A program made the position numbers and the translations under genes. DNA of 64,000 nucleotides from Blattabacterium cuenoti (GTDB taxonomy: Bacteria; Bacteroidota; Bacteroidia; Flavobacteriales; Blattabacteriaceae): assembly GCF_014251715.1 (NCBI RefSeq), contig NZ_CP059198.1, positions 124,001 to 188,000 of the forward strand, in the 5' to 3' direction. Shown here piece after piece: positions 19,254-29,068 of the stretch. Within the stretch, counting starts at the first letter, position 1. Each line of letters starts with the position of its first letter. Under the pieces are notes generated by a model. It saw only the letters and a program-made list of their open reading frames with translations. It made no database searches and was not told the origin of the DNA.

Positions 19254-19435
19254 ATTAAGTTATTTTGATTCATAAACATAATATTGTTGCAAACAAAAGT
19301 TCTATTTTTTAAAGTTATGAAATATTAGAATAATTTACTACAGTAAAAAAAACAGTCTCTATAAATTATCATTATTTTTGTTATCATCAAATAATGGAAA
19401 AATTATTTTAATGTTTAAAAAAAAATAATTAAAAA
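19254..19435. other. Intergenic region between divergent ureAB and thrA
   Basis: A 182-base AT-rich gap, one of the longest non-coding stretches here, that should hold the outward promoters of the urease and threonine operons. I see no ORF, tRNA, strong hairpin or threonine-rich leader peptide, and no convincing flavobacterial promoter pair. Confidence 0.5.
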
Positions 19436-21883
19436 ATGCAAGTTTTAAAATTTGGGGGAAGTTCCGTCGCACATTCTAATGCCATTAAACGTATTTGTTC
19501 TTTATTAAGAAATAAACCAAAAGAAAGATACGCTATTGTTGTCTCCGCATTAGGAAATATTACGGACCAGTTAATACAATGTGGTCAATTAGCTTCTGAA
19601 AGGAATAATATTTATAAAAATATATTAGAAGAAATAGAAATTCGTCATCTAAATATCATAAGAGAATTGTTCCCAATTAACTATCAAAGTCATTTAATTA
19701 GTTGGATTAAAAAAAATATAAACGATTTAGAAAGTTTATGTGATGGTATTTTTCAAGTAGAAGAACTTTCAAAACGTTCTTTAGATAAAATCATGAGTTT
19801 TGGAGAACTAAGTTCTTCTTTTCTCATTGCAGAAAAATTAAAACAATCTGGATTAGATGCAATTTGTAAAGATAGTAGAGATTTAATTATTACCGATTCT
19901 CAATTTGGATGTGCGCAAGTAGATTTTATTATAAGCAATCATCATATTGCTCAATTTTTTCGTGAAAAAACATATGAATATGTTATTTTACCAGGTTTTA
20001 TAGGTTCTACTTTGGAAAAAGAGACTACTACTCTAGGAAGAGGAGGTTCTGATTATACTGCTGCTATTTTAGCTGCAGCTATATCTGCCAGTTTACTTGA
20101 AATATGGACAGATGTAAGTGGAATGATGACGGCTAATCCAAAAATTGTTAATCAAGCTTTTCCTATTAAAGAAATTTCTTATGAAGAGGCTATGGAATTA
20201 TCGCATTTTGGAGCAAAAGTAATTTATCCACCTACAATACTACCTGCTATGAAAAAACATATTCCCATACAAATTAAAAATACTTTTTCTCCTTTAGATC
20301 CAGGAACTTTAATTTATATTAGTAAAAACACAAATATTAGTCAACCTGTTACAGGAATCTCTGGAATTCAAAATATGGCATTACTTACTCTTGAAGGAAG
20401 TGGAATGGTAGGAATTCCAGGATATTCTAAACGTTTATTCGAAGCTTTATCACGTGAAAAAATAAATGTAATATTTATAACTCAAAGTTCTTCAGAACAT
20501 TCAATAACTACAGGAATTCATGAAATGGATATAATTAAAGCAAAAGTTGTAATAGATAGTGAATTTGCTCAAGAAATACATCAAAGACGTATTGATCCAT
20601 TAAGAATAGAAAAAAATCTTTGCATTATTGCAGTAGTAGGAGATAATATGAAAAATCTACATGGAACTAGTGGAAAAATGTTTTCTTCTTTAGGAAGAAA
20701 TAGTATTAATGTTAGAGCCATTGCGCAAGGTTCTACTGAAAAAAATATATCAGCTGTTATTAGAAAAGCAGATTTAAAAAAAGCATTAAATACCTTACAT
20801 GAAGCTTTTTTTGAAAGTCCACCAAAACAAATTAATCTTTTCATTTGTGGAGTTGGAAAAGTAGGTAGTAAATTGCTAGAACAGATAGATCAACAACAAA
20901 ATTATTTATTAGAAGAATTAAAGCTTCAAGTTAGAGTCATTGGATTAGCTAATAGCAAAAAAATGTATTTTAATGATCATGGAATAAATTTAGATCATTG
21001 GAAAAACCTTCTTAAACAAGAAGGACATAAAATGAACATATATTCTTTTATGGAAAAAGTATGGAAATTTAATTTTCGAAATAGTTTATTTGTTGATAAT
21101 ACAGCTAGTGAAGATATGGCGATGATTTATGATAAATTTTTGAAAAATGGAATTGGAGTCATTACCTGTAATAAAATAGCTTGTTCTTCTGATTATGATC
21201 ATTATAAAAGATTAAAAACACTTTCTAGGCATTTCAAAGCTCCATTTTTATTTGAAACTAATGTAGGAGCTAGTCTTCCAGTGATTAGTACCCTAAATGA
21301 TCTTATAAATAGTGGAGATAAAATAAATAAAATAGAAGCTGTATTATCAGGAAGTTTAAATTTTATATTTAATCATTTTATAGGAGAAAAATCCTTTTTA
21401 GAAGTAGTAAAAGAAGCTCAATTAAAAGGATATACAGAACCTGATCCTCGCATTGATTTAAGCGGATTAGATGTTATGCGAAAAATACTTATTTTAGCGA
21501 GAGAATGTGGATATGCGTTAGAACTTAGTGATATTCATCAGAAATCATTTCTTCCTGAAACTTGTTTAAATTCTACTTCTATAGATAATTTTTATCAAGA
21601 ATTACATAAATATAGAGATTATTTTTTTAATATAAGAAATAAAGCAGAAAAAGATAAAAAACGTTTACGTTTTATTGCACGTTATGAAAATGGATTTCCT
21701 TCTGTTGGATTAGAATCTGTAAAACAAAGTCATCCATTTTTTCAATTAGAAGGAAAGGATAATATGGTTTTGTATAATACATATCGTTATGCAGAACAAC
21801 CTCTTATTATAAAAGGAGCAGGTGCTGGAGCAGAAGTTACGGCATCTGGAGTTTTTTCAGATATTATTAAAGCTACTAAATAA
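19436..21883 (+). CDS. thrA: Bifunctional aspartokinase / homoserine dehydrogenase
   Basis: An 815-residue fusion catalysing the first and third steps from aspartate to threonine. The aspartokinase part (about 1-290) begins VLKFGGSSVA and has TTLGRGGSDYTA; the two ACT regulatory domains (about 305-455) are retained; homoserine dehydrogenase (about 465-815) shows the NAD(P) loop ICGVGKVGS and GSLNFIF, GYTEPDPRIDLSG. Retained ACT domains suggest that feedback control is possible, which is inference. It leads the thrA-thrB-thrC operon, 5 bases before thrB. Aspartyl phosphate also feeds lysine synthesis (dapD, 61797-62612). Confidence 0.97.
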   Translation: MQVLKFGGSSVAHSNAIKRICSLLRNKPKERYAIVVSALGNITDQLIQCGQLASERNNIYKNILEEIEIRHLNIIRELFPINYQSHLISWIKKNINDLESLCDGIFQVEELSKRSLDKIMSFGELSSSFLIAEKLKQSGLDAICKDSRDLIITDSQFGCAQVDFIISNHHIAQFFREKTYEYVILPGFIGSTLEKETTTLGRGGSDYTAAILAAAISASLLEIWTDVSGMMTANPKIVNQAFPIKEISYEEAMELSHFGAKVIYPPTILPAMKKHIPIQIKNTFSPLDPGTLIYISKNTNISQPVTGISGIQNMALLTLEGSGMVGIPGYSKRLFEALSREKINVIFITQSSSEHSITTGIHEMDIIKAKVVIDSEFAQEIHQRRIDPLRIEKNLCIIAVVGDNMKNLHGTSGKMFSSLGRNSINVRAIAQGSTEKNISAVIRKADLKKALNTLHEAFFESPPKQINLFICGVGKVGSKLLEQIDQQQNYLLEELKLQVRVIGLANSKKMYFNDHGINLDHWKNLLKQEGHKMNIYSFMEKVWKFNFRNSLFVDNTASEDMAMIYDKFLKNGIGVITCNKIACSSDYDHYKRLKTLSRHFKAPFLFETNVGASLPVISTLNDLINSGDKINKIEAVLSGSLNFIFNHFIGEKSFLEVVKEAQLKGYTEPDPRIDLSGLDVMRKILILARECGYALELSDIHQKSFLPETCLNSTSIDNFYQELHKYRDYFFNIRNKAEKDKKRLRFIARYENGFPSVGLESVKQSHPFFQLEGKDNMVLYNTYRYAEQPLIIKGAGAGAEVTASGVFSDIIKATK

Positions 21884-21888
21884 AAATC

Positions 21889-22836
21889 ATGAAGGGGATA
21901 AAAATATTTTCACCAGCTACCGTAGCTAATTTAGCTTGTGGGTTTGATGTTATTGGATTAGCTTTGGATTTTCCAAAAGATGAAATTTTTTTATATAAAT
22001 CTAATAAACCAGGAATACGGATCAATAAAATACATGGAACATCATTACCTAATGATCCAAAAAAAAATGTAGCTTTTGTAGCCTTACAGTTTTTTTTAAA
22101 AAAATTTCAACAAAAGTTTGAAAATGAAAAAAAAATAGGATTTGAAATAGAATTAATTAAAAATATACATCCTGGAAGTGGAATAGGATCTAGTGCAGCT
22201 AGTGCAGCTGGAGTAGTTTATGGAGCAAATATTTTATTAGGAAATCCTTTTACTAACATACAGTTAATACGTTTTGCTATGGAAGGAGAACGCGTAGCAA
22301 GTGGAACAGCTCATGCGGATAATGTAGCTCCTGCTATTATGGGAGGGGTAACCTTAGTTAGAAGCTACAAACCTTTGGATATTACAAAATTACATACTCC
22401 AAATAAATTATGGGTGAGCATAATACATCCACAAATTGAAATAAAAACATCAGATGCTAGAGAAATATTAAAACAAAAAATATTAATGACTGATGCGATT
22501 ATACAATGGGGAAATATAGGCGCATTAGTAGCAGGTTTATATCAAGAAGATTATGGGTTAATAAGCCGATCTCTAGAAGATGTTATTGTTGAACCTATAC
22601 GATCAATGCTTATTCCAGCATTTTATGAATTAAAAATGAAATGTAAAGAAATAGGAGCTTTAGGTGGAGGTATATCTGGATCAGGTCCTTCGGTATTTAT
22701 GTTAAGCAAAGGAACTCATATAGCAAAAAAAGTTACTGAAGTGATGAATCATGTTTATTCTCCATTAAAAGTAGATTATAAAACTTATACTTCTCCTATT
22801 AATCAACAAGGAGTTCAGTGGGCTAAAATTCTTTAA
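21889..22836 (+). CDS. thrB: Homoserine kinase
   Basis: A 315-residue GHMP kinase that phosphorylates homoserine. The N-terminal PATVANLACGFDVIGLAL, the ATP loop HPGSGIGSSAASAAGVVYGAN and the C-terminal LGGGISGSGPSVFML glycine motif are all present. Length is normal. It lies 5 bases after thrA and about 20 bases before thrC in a threonine operon with the order known from E. coli. Confidence 0.97.
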   Translation: MKGIKIFSPATVANLACGFDVIGLALDFPKDEIFLYKSNKPGIRINKIHGTSLPNDPKKNVAFVALQFFLKKFQQKFENEKKIGFEIELIKNIHPGSGIGSSAASAAGVVYGANILLGNPFTNIQLIRFAMEGERVASGTAHADNVAPAIMGGVTLVRSYKPLDITKLHTPNKLWVSIIHPQIEIKTSDAREILKQKILMTDAIIQWGNIGALVAGLYQEDYGLISRSLEDVIVEPIRSMLIPAFYELKMKCKEIGALGGGISGSGPSVFMLSKGTHIAKKVTEVMNHVYSPLKVDYKTYTSPINQQGVQWAKIL

Positions 22837-22856
22837 AGAATTAAAAATAATTTTTG

Positions 22857-24173
22857 ATGTTGTATCATAGTTTAAAAAATCATAAAAATTTAGTTTCTTT
22901 TGAGTATGCTGTTTTAAAAGGGTTAGCACCAGATGGAGAATTATACATACCTGAACATATTCCTAAACTAAAACCTGAATTTTTTCAAAAACTTAAAAAA
23001 AGTGATATTTATACAATTGCATTGTCTATTATAAAACCTTATATAGGAAAATCCATTCCAGAAGAATTGATATATAATATCATTCATGAAACTTTGAATT
23101 TCCCTTTTCCATTACAAAAAATTCATGATAATATTCACGTATTAGAGCTATTTCATGGACCTACTTTAGCTTTTAAAGATGTAGGAGCTAAATTTATGGC
23201 AGGATGTTTAAGTTTTTTTTCCAAAAAAAAAGGAAATGATGTAACAGTTTTAGTAGCTACTTCAGGAGATACTGGAGGTGCTGTAGCTAAAGGATTTCAT
23301 AAAAAACCTGGAATAGAAGTTATAATTTTATATCCTTATAATGGTATAAGTTCTTTACAAGAAAAACAAATTGCTTCCTTAGGAGATAATATATTCGCTT
23401 TAGAAATTCATGGAAGTTTTGATGATTGTCAAAATATGGTTAAAAACGCCTTTTTAGATAAAGAAATACAAAAAAAATATATATTAACTTCTGCTAATTC
23501 TATTAATATAGCTAGATGGCTACCTCAAATGTTTTATTATTTTTTAGCTTATAGACAAATAATAGAAGATTCTATAGAATTAATTTTTTCAGTTCCTAGT
23601 GGAAATTTTGGAAACATTTGTGCAGGAATGATGGCTGATAAAATGGGTTTACCCATAAAATTTTTTATTGCTTCCACAAATATTAATGACACCATTCCTA
23701 GATTTTTAAAATATGAAAAATATAATCCTATTTCAGTAAAAAAAACGATATCAAATGCTATGGATATATCTAATCCAAGTAATTTTTCTAGAATATGGGA
23801 TTTTTTATATAAAAAAAATATACATCAATTAAGAAAAAAACTATATTCCTATAAATTTACGGATGAAGAAACATTAGCTATTATAGAAATGGTATGGAAA
23901 GAGCATAAATATATGCTAGATCCTCATGGAGCTATTGGTTATTTGGGACTAAGACAATACTTACATAAAAGTAAAAATACTTCAAATACAGCTATTTTTT
24001 TAGAAACGGCACACCCTATTAAATTTTTAGATCATATGCCGTATTTTTTACGAAAAAAAATTTTTTTTCCTAAAAAATTGAAAGTTTTTTTAAAAAAAAA
24101 GAAAAAAATAAAAAAAACATCCCTATCCAATGATTTTAATGTTTTTAAAAATTGGTTATTAAAAAGGAAGTAA
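22857..24173 (+). CDS. thrC: Threonine synthase
   Basis: A 438-residue PLP enzyme converting O-phosphohomoserine to threonine. The PLP lysine is in GPTLAFKDVGAKFM; SGDTGGAVAKGF and SVPSGNFGNICAGMMADKMG are typical. The protein ends with a poly-lysine stretch caused by A runs. I use the ATG at 22857; a TTG one codon earlier is less likely. It is the last gene of thrABC and ends 2 bases before the stop of opposing thyA. Confidence 0.96.
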   Translation: MLYHSLKNHKNLVSFEYAVLKGLAPDGELYIPEHIPKLKPEFFQKLKKSDIYTIALSIIKPYIGKSIPEELIYNIIHETLNFPFPLQKIHDNIHVLELFHGPTLAFKDVGAKFMAGCLSFFSKKKGNDVTVLVATSGDTGGAVAKGFHKKPGIEVIILYPYNGISSLQEKQIASLGDNIFALEIHGSFDDCQNMVKNAFLDKEIQKKYILTSANSINIARWLPQMFYYFLAYRQIIEDSIELIFSVPSGNFGNICAGMMADKMGLPIKFFIASTNINDTIPRFLKYEKYNPISVKKTISNAMDISNPSNFSRIWDFLYKKNIHQLRKKLYSYKFTDEETLAIIEMVWKEHKYMLDPHGAIGYLGLRQYLHKSKNTSNTAIFLETAHPIKFLDHMPYFLRKKIFFPKKLKVFLKKKKKIKKTSLSNDFNVFKNWLLKRK

Positions 24174-24175
24174 AA

Positions 24176-24970
24176 TTAAATAGCTACGTCTCCTTTAATA
24201 TGAGGAAAAGGATTATAATTTTTTAATTTAAAATCTTCAAACCCAAATTCAAAAATGTTTTGGACATCAGAATTCAATATAATTTTTGGAAGGGGCTTTG
24301 GAGTTCTTTTCAATTGCATTTTTACTTGTTCTATATGATTATTATAAATATGAGCATCCCCTATAGTGTGTATAAATTCTTTCTCTTTTAAATTTAGAAT
24401 TTTAGCAAGCATAGTAAGTAATAATGCGTAAGAAGCTATATTAAAAGGTAATCCAAGAAAAATATCTGCACTTCTCTGATATAAAAGTAATGATAATTTT
24501 TTTTTAAATACATATAATTGAAATAACAAATGACAGGGTGGTAATGCCATATTTTTAATCATTCCTACATTCCAAGAAGAAACAACTAAACGCCTAGAAT
24601 TTGGATTAAATTTTATTTTTTTTATAAGATTAACTATTTGATCAATAAAATGTCCATCATAGGTTGGCCATTTTCTCCATTGTAATCCATAAATTGGACC
24701 CAATTCCCCTTGTTCATTAGCCCATTCATCCCAAATAGTTACTTTATTATTTTTTAAATATTGGATGTTAGTATCTCCTTTTAAAAACCATAATAATTCA
24801 TAAATAATTGATCGTACATTTAATTTTTTAGTAGTTAAAAGAGGAAAGCCTTTTTCCAAATCAAATCTCATTTGAGATCCAAATATACTTATTGTACCTA
24901 TACCAGTACGATCTTTTTTTTTAATTCCGTTTTTTAATACATTTTTTAATAGATTTAAGTATTGTTTCAT
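24176..24970 (-). CDS. thyA: Thymidylate synthase
   Basis: A 264-residue folate-dependent enzyme methylating dUMP to dTMP. The start has [13 protein letters not shown]; the catalytic cysteine is in [31 protein letters not shown] and [12 protein letters not shown] are the dUMP- and folate-binding signatures. Length is identical to E. coli ThyA. Its dUMP supply may depend on the frameshifted dCMP deaminase at 16419-16822. Upstream, 61 bases separate it from divergent prs. Confidence 0.98.
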   Translation of the reverse strand: MKQYLNLLKNVLKNGIKKKDRTGIGTISIFGSQMRFDLEKGFPLLTTKKLNVRSIIYELLWFLKGDTNIQYLKNNKVTIWDEWANEQGELGPIYGLQWRKWPTYDGHFIDQIVNLIKKIKFNPNSRRLVVSSWNVGMIKNMALPPCHLLFQLYVFKKKLSLLLYQRSADIFLGLPFNIASYALLLTMLAKILNLKEKEFIHTIGDAHIYNNHIEQVKMQLKRTPKPLPKIILNSDVQNIFEFGFEDFKLKNYNPFPHIKGDVAI

Positions 24971-25031
24971 AATGAGTAGTTTATTTTTTAATTTAATTTA
25001 AAGAGTATTTTTGCATAAAAAAAACAGAACT

Positions 25032-25967
25032 ATGAATCAAAAGTTTCTCTTCTTTTCTACAAGAAGCGGGTTCAAATTATCTAATAATATAGCTTATTAT
25101 TATGGGACTTTTCTTGGTAAAGTAAGATTTTTAGAATTCAGTGATGGGGAATATACTCCATGTTTTGAACAATCTGTTCGTGGATCTCAAGTATTTTTGA
25201 TTGGTTCTACTTTTCCTCCAGTAGACAATTTAATGGAATTATTATTGATGTGCGATGCTGCACGTAGAGCTTCTGCTCATAATATAACACTTGTTATTCC
25301 ATACTTTGGATGGGCTAGACAAGATCATAAAGATAAACCTAGAACTCCTATTGCTGCAAAACTTGTAGCAAATTTAATGGTCGCTTCAGGAGCGACTAGA
25401 GTCATGACTATGGATTTACATGCAGATCAAATTCAGGGATTTTTTGATATACCTGTAGATCATTTGTATGCATCTAGGATATTTATTGATTACATTAAAA
25501 AATTAAAGATTGATCAATTAACTATTGCTTCTCCAGATATGGGAGGAGCTAAAAGAGCTAGAAGTTATGCTGGTTATTTAGGTACAGATGTAGTTATTTG
25601 TTATAAAGAAAGAAAGAAAGCAAACGAAATAGAATTTATGAATCTTATAGGAGATGTTAAAGAAAAAAATATTATACTCATAGATGATATGGTAGATACC
25701 GCAGGTACTTTAACAGAAGCTGCAAACTTAATAAAAAAAAAAGGGGCTAAAAGTGTACGTGCCATAGCGACTCATCCAGTTTTATCAGGAAATTCATATG
25801 AAAAAATTAATCAATCGGTACTTGAAGAATTAGTGGTAACAGATACTATTCCTATAAAGAAAATAAATAATAATAAGATTAAAGTTTTATCTTGTGCTCC
25901 ACTTTTTGCGGAAGTAATGCAATCAGTACATAACGATGAATCCATTAGTAATAAATTTATTATATGA
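25032..25967 (+). CDS. prs: Ribose-phosphate pyrophosphokinase
   Basis: A 311-residue PRPP synthase making the activated ribose used by purine, pyrimidine, histidine and tryptophan synthesis. Recognised by SDGEYTPCFEQSVRG, the ATP flexible-loop segment YFGWARQDHKDKPRTPIAAKL and the PRPP loop IILIDDMVDTAGTL. I prefer the ATG at 25032; a TTG at 25011 would add seven residues. Its stop overlaps the L25 start by 4 bases, the common prs-rplY pairing. Confidence 0.96.
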   Translation: MNQKFLFFSTRSGFKLSNNIAYYYGTFLGKVRFLEFSDGEYTPCFEQSVRGSQVFLIGSTFPPVDNLMELLLMCDAARRASAHNITLVIPYFGWARQDHKDKPRTPIAAKLVANLMVASGATRVMTMDLHADQIQGFFDIPVDHLYASRIFIDYIKKLKIDQLTIASPDMGGAKRARSYAGYLGTDVVICYKERKKANEIEFMNLIGDVKEKNIILIDDMVDTAGTLTEAANLIKKKGAKSVRAIATHPVLSGNSYEKINQSVLEELVVTDTIPIKKINNNKIKVLSCAPLFAEVMQSVHNDESISNKFII

Positions 25968-26569
25968 AATATATAAATATATACGGTGAGAAAAGGAATG
26001 TTGGAAAAAAATCTGTTCGTTCCATTCGACTTTCTGGAAAAGTTCCATGTATTTTATATGGAAAAAATATAAATATACCATTTTCTACTTCATTAGAAAG
26101 TTTTAAAAAAATAGTATACACAACAAAAGTATATGGAGTAATTATTAAAATAGAGGGATATGATAAAAACATAAATGCGATACAAAAAGAAATACAATTT
26201 GATTCTATTAAAAACGAAATATTGCACGCTGATTTTTGCATAATTGATGAATTACAACCTATTATATTAGAAATTCCTATAAAATTTTTTGGAAGGCCTA
26301 TTGGAGTAATTAAAGGTGGAGAATATTATTCTACTGTTAGAAAAATAAAAGTAAAAGCCTTTCCATCTAATATTCCAGAATATATAAAATTAGATATTAG
26401 TTCTTTAGATATAGGAGATAGAATAACAGTTGAAAATTTATATAATAATCAATATACTATATTACATCCTTCTCACTCACTTATAGCAAGAGTTAAAAAT
26501 TCTCGTATAACTAAAGTGGATAAAGAAGAAGAAGAAAATAAAGAAGATCAAAAAAAAGAAAAAAAATAA
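25964..26569 (+). CDS. rplY: 50S ribosomal protein L25 (CTC form)
   Basis: A 201-residue two-domain L25/TL5/CTC protein that binds 5S rRNA. The N-terminal L25 domain (about 1-90) starts KYINIYGEKRNVGKKSVR and has GKVPCILYGKN; the C-terminal TL5-like domain (about 95-180) ends in an acidic/lysine tail. The family's first residues usually end in an R-x-x-x-G-K-x-x-x-R-x-R-x-x-G pattern, seen here. Its ATG overlaps the prs stop by 4 bases and its TAA overlaps the tadA ATG by one base, so the three are coupled. Confidence 0.94.
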   Translation: MKYINIYGEKRNVGKKSVRSIRLSGKVPCILYGKNINIPFSTSLESFKKIVYTTKVYGVIIKIEGYDKNINAIQKEIQFDSIKNEILHADFCIIDELQPIILEIPIKFFGRPIGVIKGGEYYSTVRKIKVKAFPSNIPEYIKLDISSLDIGDRITVENLYNNQYTILHPSHSLIARVKNSRITKVDKEEEENKEDQKKEKK

Positions 26570-27018
26570 TGGTACAAGATCTTTATTTTATGAAAATAGC
26601 TTTAAAAGAAGCTTTTATTGCTTTTTATAAAAATGAAGTTCCTATAGGCGCAGCCATGATATATGAAAACACAGTTATAGCAAAAGCTCATAATTTAACT
26701 GAAACTTTAAGTAATACTACTGCACATGCTGAAATGTTGGTAATAAACTTAGCTTCTAATTTTCTTGGTAAAAAATACATCAGAGAATGTACTTTATATG
26801 TAACTCTAGAACCATGTATTATGTGTGCAGGGGCTTTATTTTGGTCTAAAATAGGTAGAGTAGTTTGTGGAGCTCCTAATCAAAGAGGATTTATGTATTA
26901 TGGTATTAAATTACATCCAAAAACAAAATTTATATCTGGAATTATGAAAAATAAGTGCATAGCTCTGATACAAAAATTTTTTTTCTTGAAAAGAATTTAT
27001 CCAAAAAACTTATATTAG
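26569..27018 (+). CDS. tadA: tRNA-specific adenosine deaminase
   Basis: A 149-residue zinc deaminase that converts A34 to inosine in tRNA-Arg(ACG). The HAEMLVI motif provides zinc His and catalytic Glu; LEPCIMCAGAL provides the zinc cysteines. The GRVVCGAPNQRGFMYYG part fits bacterial TadA or Bacteroidetes nucleoside deaminases; TadA is the essential member, so the likely one in a reduced genome. The start overlaps the rplY stop by one base; the end overlaps opposing dedA by 9 bases. Confidence 0.88.
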   Translation: MVQDLYFMKIALKEAFIAFYKNEVPIGAAMIYENTVIAKAHNLTETLSNTTAHAEMLVINLASNFLGKKYIRECTLYVTLEPCIMCAGALFWSKIGRVVCGAPNQRGFMYYGIKLHPKTKFISGIMKNKCIALIQKFFFLKRIYPKNLY

Positions 27019-27699
27019 TGTTTTTTTCTTTATTCTTAGTTTCAGAAAAATAGGGATAGTTGTAGTACATATAATCAATAAAATAATCCATTCTAGATGA
27101 TTTTTTAATTCAGGAAAATTTTTATCTAGATAATGTCCAGCCAGCATTATAGAAAATGTCCAAGAAAGTGCTCCAATAATATTATATATCATAAATTTTT
27201 TAAAATCCATACGTATAGCTCCGGCTATAATAGGAGCAAAAGAACGAAACATGGGAAGAAAACGACTCATGATTAAGGCAGTTTTTTTATATTTATTATA
27301 AAATAATTTTGCTAAAATAAGATGTTTTTTTTTAAAAAAAAAGGAATCTTTTTTCTTATACAATAATTTTCCTGATTTATATCCTACCCAGTATCCTTGC
27401 ATATTTCCAAGAGTCGCTACACCTGCTATAATTAAAATAATAACAAAAAAAGGAACATCATAAAAATTTTTACATAAATCTTCTCCAAAGATCCCTGCAG
27501 TAAATAACAAAGAATCTCCTGGCAAAAAAAATCCAATAAAAAACCCCGTTTCTGCAAAAACAATTGCTAAAATAATAAACAAAGCTGTATTTCCAAAATA
27601 TAAAAATATCCATCTAGGATTGAACAGATGTTGAAAAACATCCCAAAAATATGACATTATACAAACATGATAATGAAATACAAAGTTAAATATTTCCAT
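27010..27699 (-). CDS. DedA family membrane protein
   Basis: A 229-residue protein with four to five membrane segments. Family marks are ETGFFIGFFLPGDSLLFTAG near residue 55, GYWVGYKSGKLLY, and the arginine motif SRFLPMFRSFAPIIAGA near 145. DedA proteins act in membrane homeostasis; several are undecaprenyl-phosphate or phospholipid flippases, but the substrate of this one cannot be read from sequence. Its 3' end overlaps tadA by 9 bases. Confidence 0.9.
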   Translation of the reverse strand: MEIFNFVFHYHVCIMSYFWDVFQHLFNPRWIFLYFGNTALFIILAIVFAETGFFIGFFLPGDSLLFTAGIFGEDLCKNFYDVPFFVIILIIAGVATLGNMQGYWVGYKSGKLLYKKKDSFFFKKKHLILAKLFYNKYKKTALIMSRFLPMFRSFAPIIAGAIRMDFKKFMIYNIIGALSWTFSIMLAGHYLDKNFPELKNHLEWIILLIICTTTIPIFLKLRIKKKTLI

Positions 27700-27757
27700 T
27701 TTTTAGAAAAATTCTTAAAAAAGATTTATTTTTAAATTTGAAAAAAAACATATTTTT

Positions 27758-27877
27758 ATGCAGTGTTTATTCAAATTTATTAATATTTTTGGATGGATTC
27801 CTAATATATTTTTTTTACTAGTAGGTTTTATGTTTATAATTTTTTGGTTATATAAAATATTTCATTTTATGGATTAA
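27758..27877 (+). CDS. Small single-span membrane protein (possibly DUF6341-like)
   Basis: A 39-codon reading frame, MQCLFKFINIFGWIPNIFF followed by a second hydrophobic stretch and ending IFHFMD. One long membrane segment covers about residues 10-35. Flavobacteria carry small membrane proteins with a similar NWIFFLIGF-type core (DUF6341, sometimes mislabelled uracil phosphoribosyltransferase), but this one is shorter and I only see a loose match. It lies 49 bases before aroB on the same strand. Low complexity from AT bias could mimic it. Confidence 0.45.
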   Translation: MQCLFKFINIFGWIPNIFFLLVGFMFIIFWLYKIFHFMD

Positions 27878-27926
27878 TAAAAAAATTGGTTATTTTTGTT
27901 TTTCAAAGCCAAGTTTATGCATAAAA

Positions 27927-29021
27927 ATGAAAAATAATGGAGAATTTATGTATTTTTTTAATGAAAAAGCTTATAAAATATTAAAAAATTATCTACTAAA
28001 TAAAGTAGAGGACATAAAAAATACATTTATTTTAGTAGATGATGTTACCTATAAATATTGTATTCCAATTTTATTTTCTCGCATAAATTTTTTAAAAGAA
28101 TCTAATATCATTAAAATAAAATCAGGAGAAAAAGAAAAAAATATACATACATGTATTCATATATGCAAATATTTGGATAAATTTAAAGCTACTAGAAAAA
28201 GTTTAATTATCAATTTAGGAGGAGGAGTAATAACAGATATTGGAGGATTTGTTGCATCTATATTTAAACGAGGAATTTGTTTTATTAATATACCTACAAC
28301 TTTGTTAGGAATGGTGGATGCTTCTATAGGATACAAAACTGGTGTAAATTTAGATTACATTAAAAATGAAATTGGATCTTTTTATATTCCAGAATTTTTA
28401 ATTATCGATATTAATTTTTTAAAAACGCTTCCTAAAAAAGAAATTCTTTCTGGAATGGCGGAAATGTTAAAACATGGATTGATAGCAGATATAAATTTTT
28501 GGAATAAAATGAATAAAATTAAAAATGTCACAGAGATAGATATCAATCAATGGAATAATTTAATCCATCAATCTATATTCATTAAACAAAAAATTGTGGA
28601 TCAAGATCCTAAAGAAAAAGGATTAAGAAAAATTTTGAATTTTGGACATACTATTGGACATGCATTAGAAAGTTATTTTATGGATAAAAAAAAAATATTA
28701 CATGGAATAGCCGTTATTATGGGAATAATTTGTGAATCTTGGATTTCTTACAAAATTAATGGGTTATCCATGGATGATTATAAAGAAATTAAATCTACAC
28801 TTTTTGCATTGTATCCAATGCAAAAAAAAATTTATAATTTTTCTGATTTAGAAGTAAACAAAATATTGATGATTATGGATCATGATAAAAAAAATGAAAA
28901 AAATAAAATTCAATTTTCTTTACTAAAAAAAATAGGAAAATGTTCCTATAACTGTGTTGTTCCATATTTTTTGATAAAAGAAAGTTTTTTTGAAATAAAA
29001 CATTTTTTCTTAATTCATTAA
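27927..29021 (+). CDS. aroB: 3-dehydroquinate synthase
   Basis: A 364-residue NAD- and metal-dependent enzyme making 3-dehydroquinate from DAHP, second step of the shikimate pathway. The NAD loop GGGVITDIGGFVAS is near residue 97; PTTLLGMVDASIGYKTGVN, the metal/substrate part MAEMLKHGLI and LNFGHTIGHALE are intact. Length is normal. A later methionine at 27948 is a possible alternative start. It indicates that the symbiont makes aromatic amino acids. gyrA begins 47 bases downstream. Confidence 0.96.
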   Translation: MKNNGEFMYFFNEKAYKILKNYLLNKVEDIKNTFILVDDVTYKYCIPILFSRINFLKESNIIKIKSGEKEKNIHTCIHICKYLDKFKATRKSLIINLGGGVITDIGGFVASIFKRGICFINIPTTLLGMVDASIGYKTGVNLDYIKNEIGSFYIPEFLIIDINFLKTLPKKEILSGMAEMLKHGLIADINFWNKMNKIKNVTEIDINQWNNLIHQSIFIKQKIVDQDPKEKGLRKILNFGHTIGHALESYFMDKKKILHGIAVIMGIICESWISYKINGLSMDDYKEIKSTLFALYPMQKKIYNFSDLEVNKILMIMDHDKKNEKNKIQFSLLKKIGKCSYNCVVPYFLIKESFFEIKHFFLIH

Positions 29022-29068
29022 TATTCTTTATATTAAAATTTTTAAATAAAAAAAATATCATCACATAA

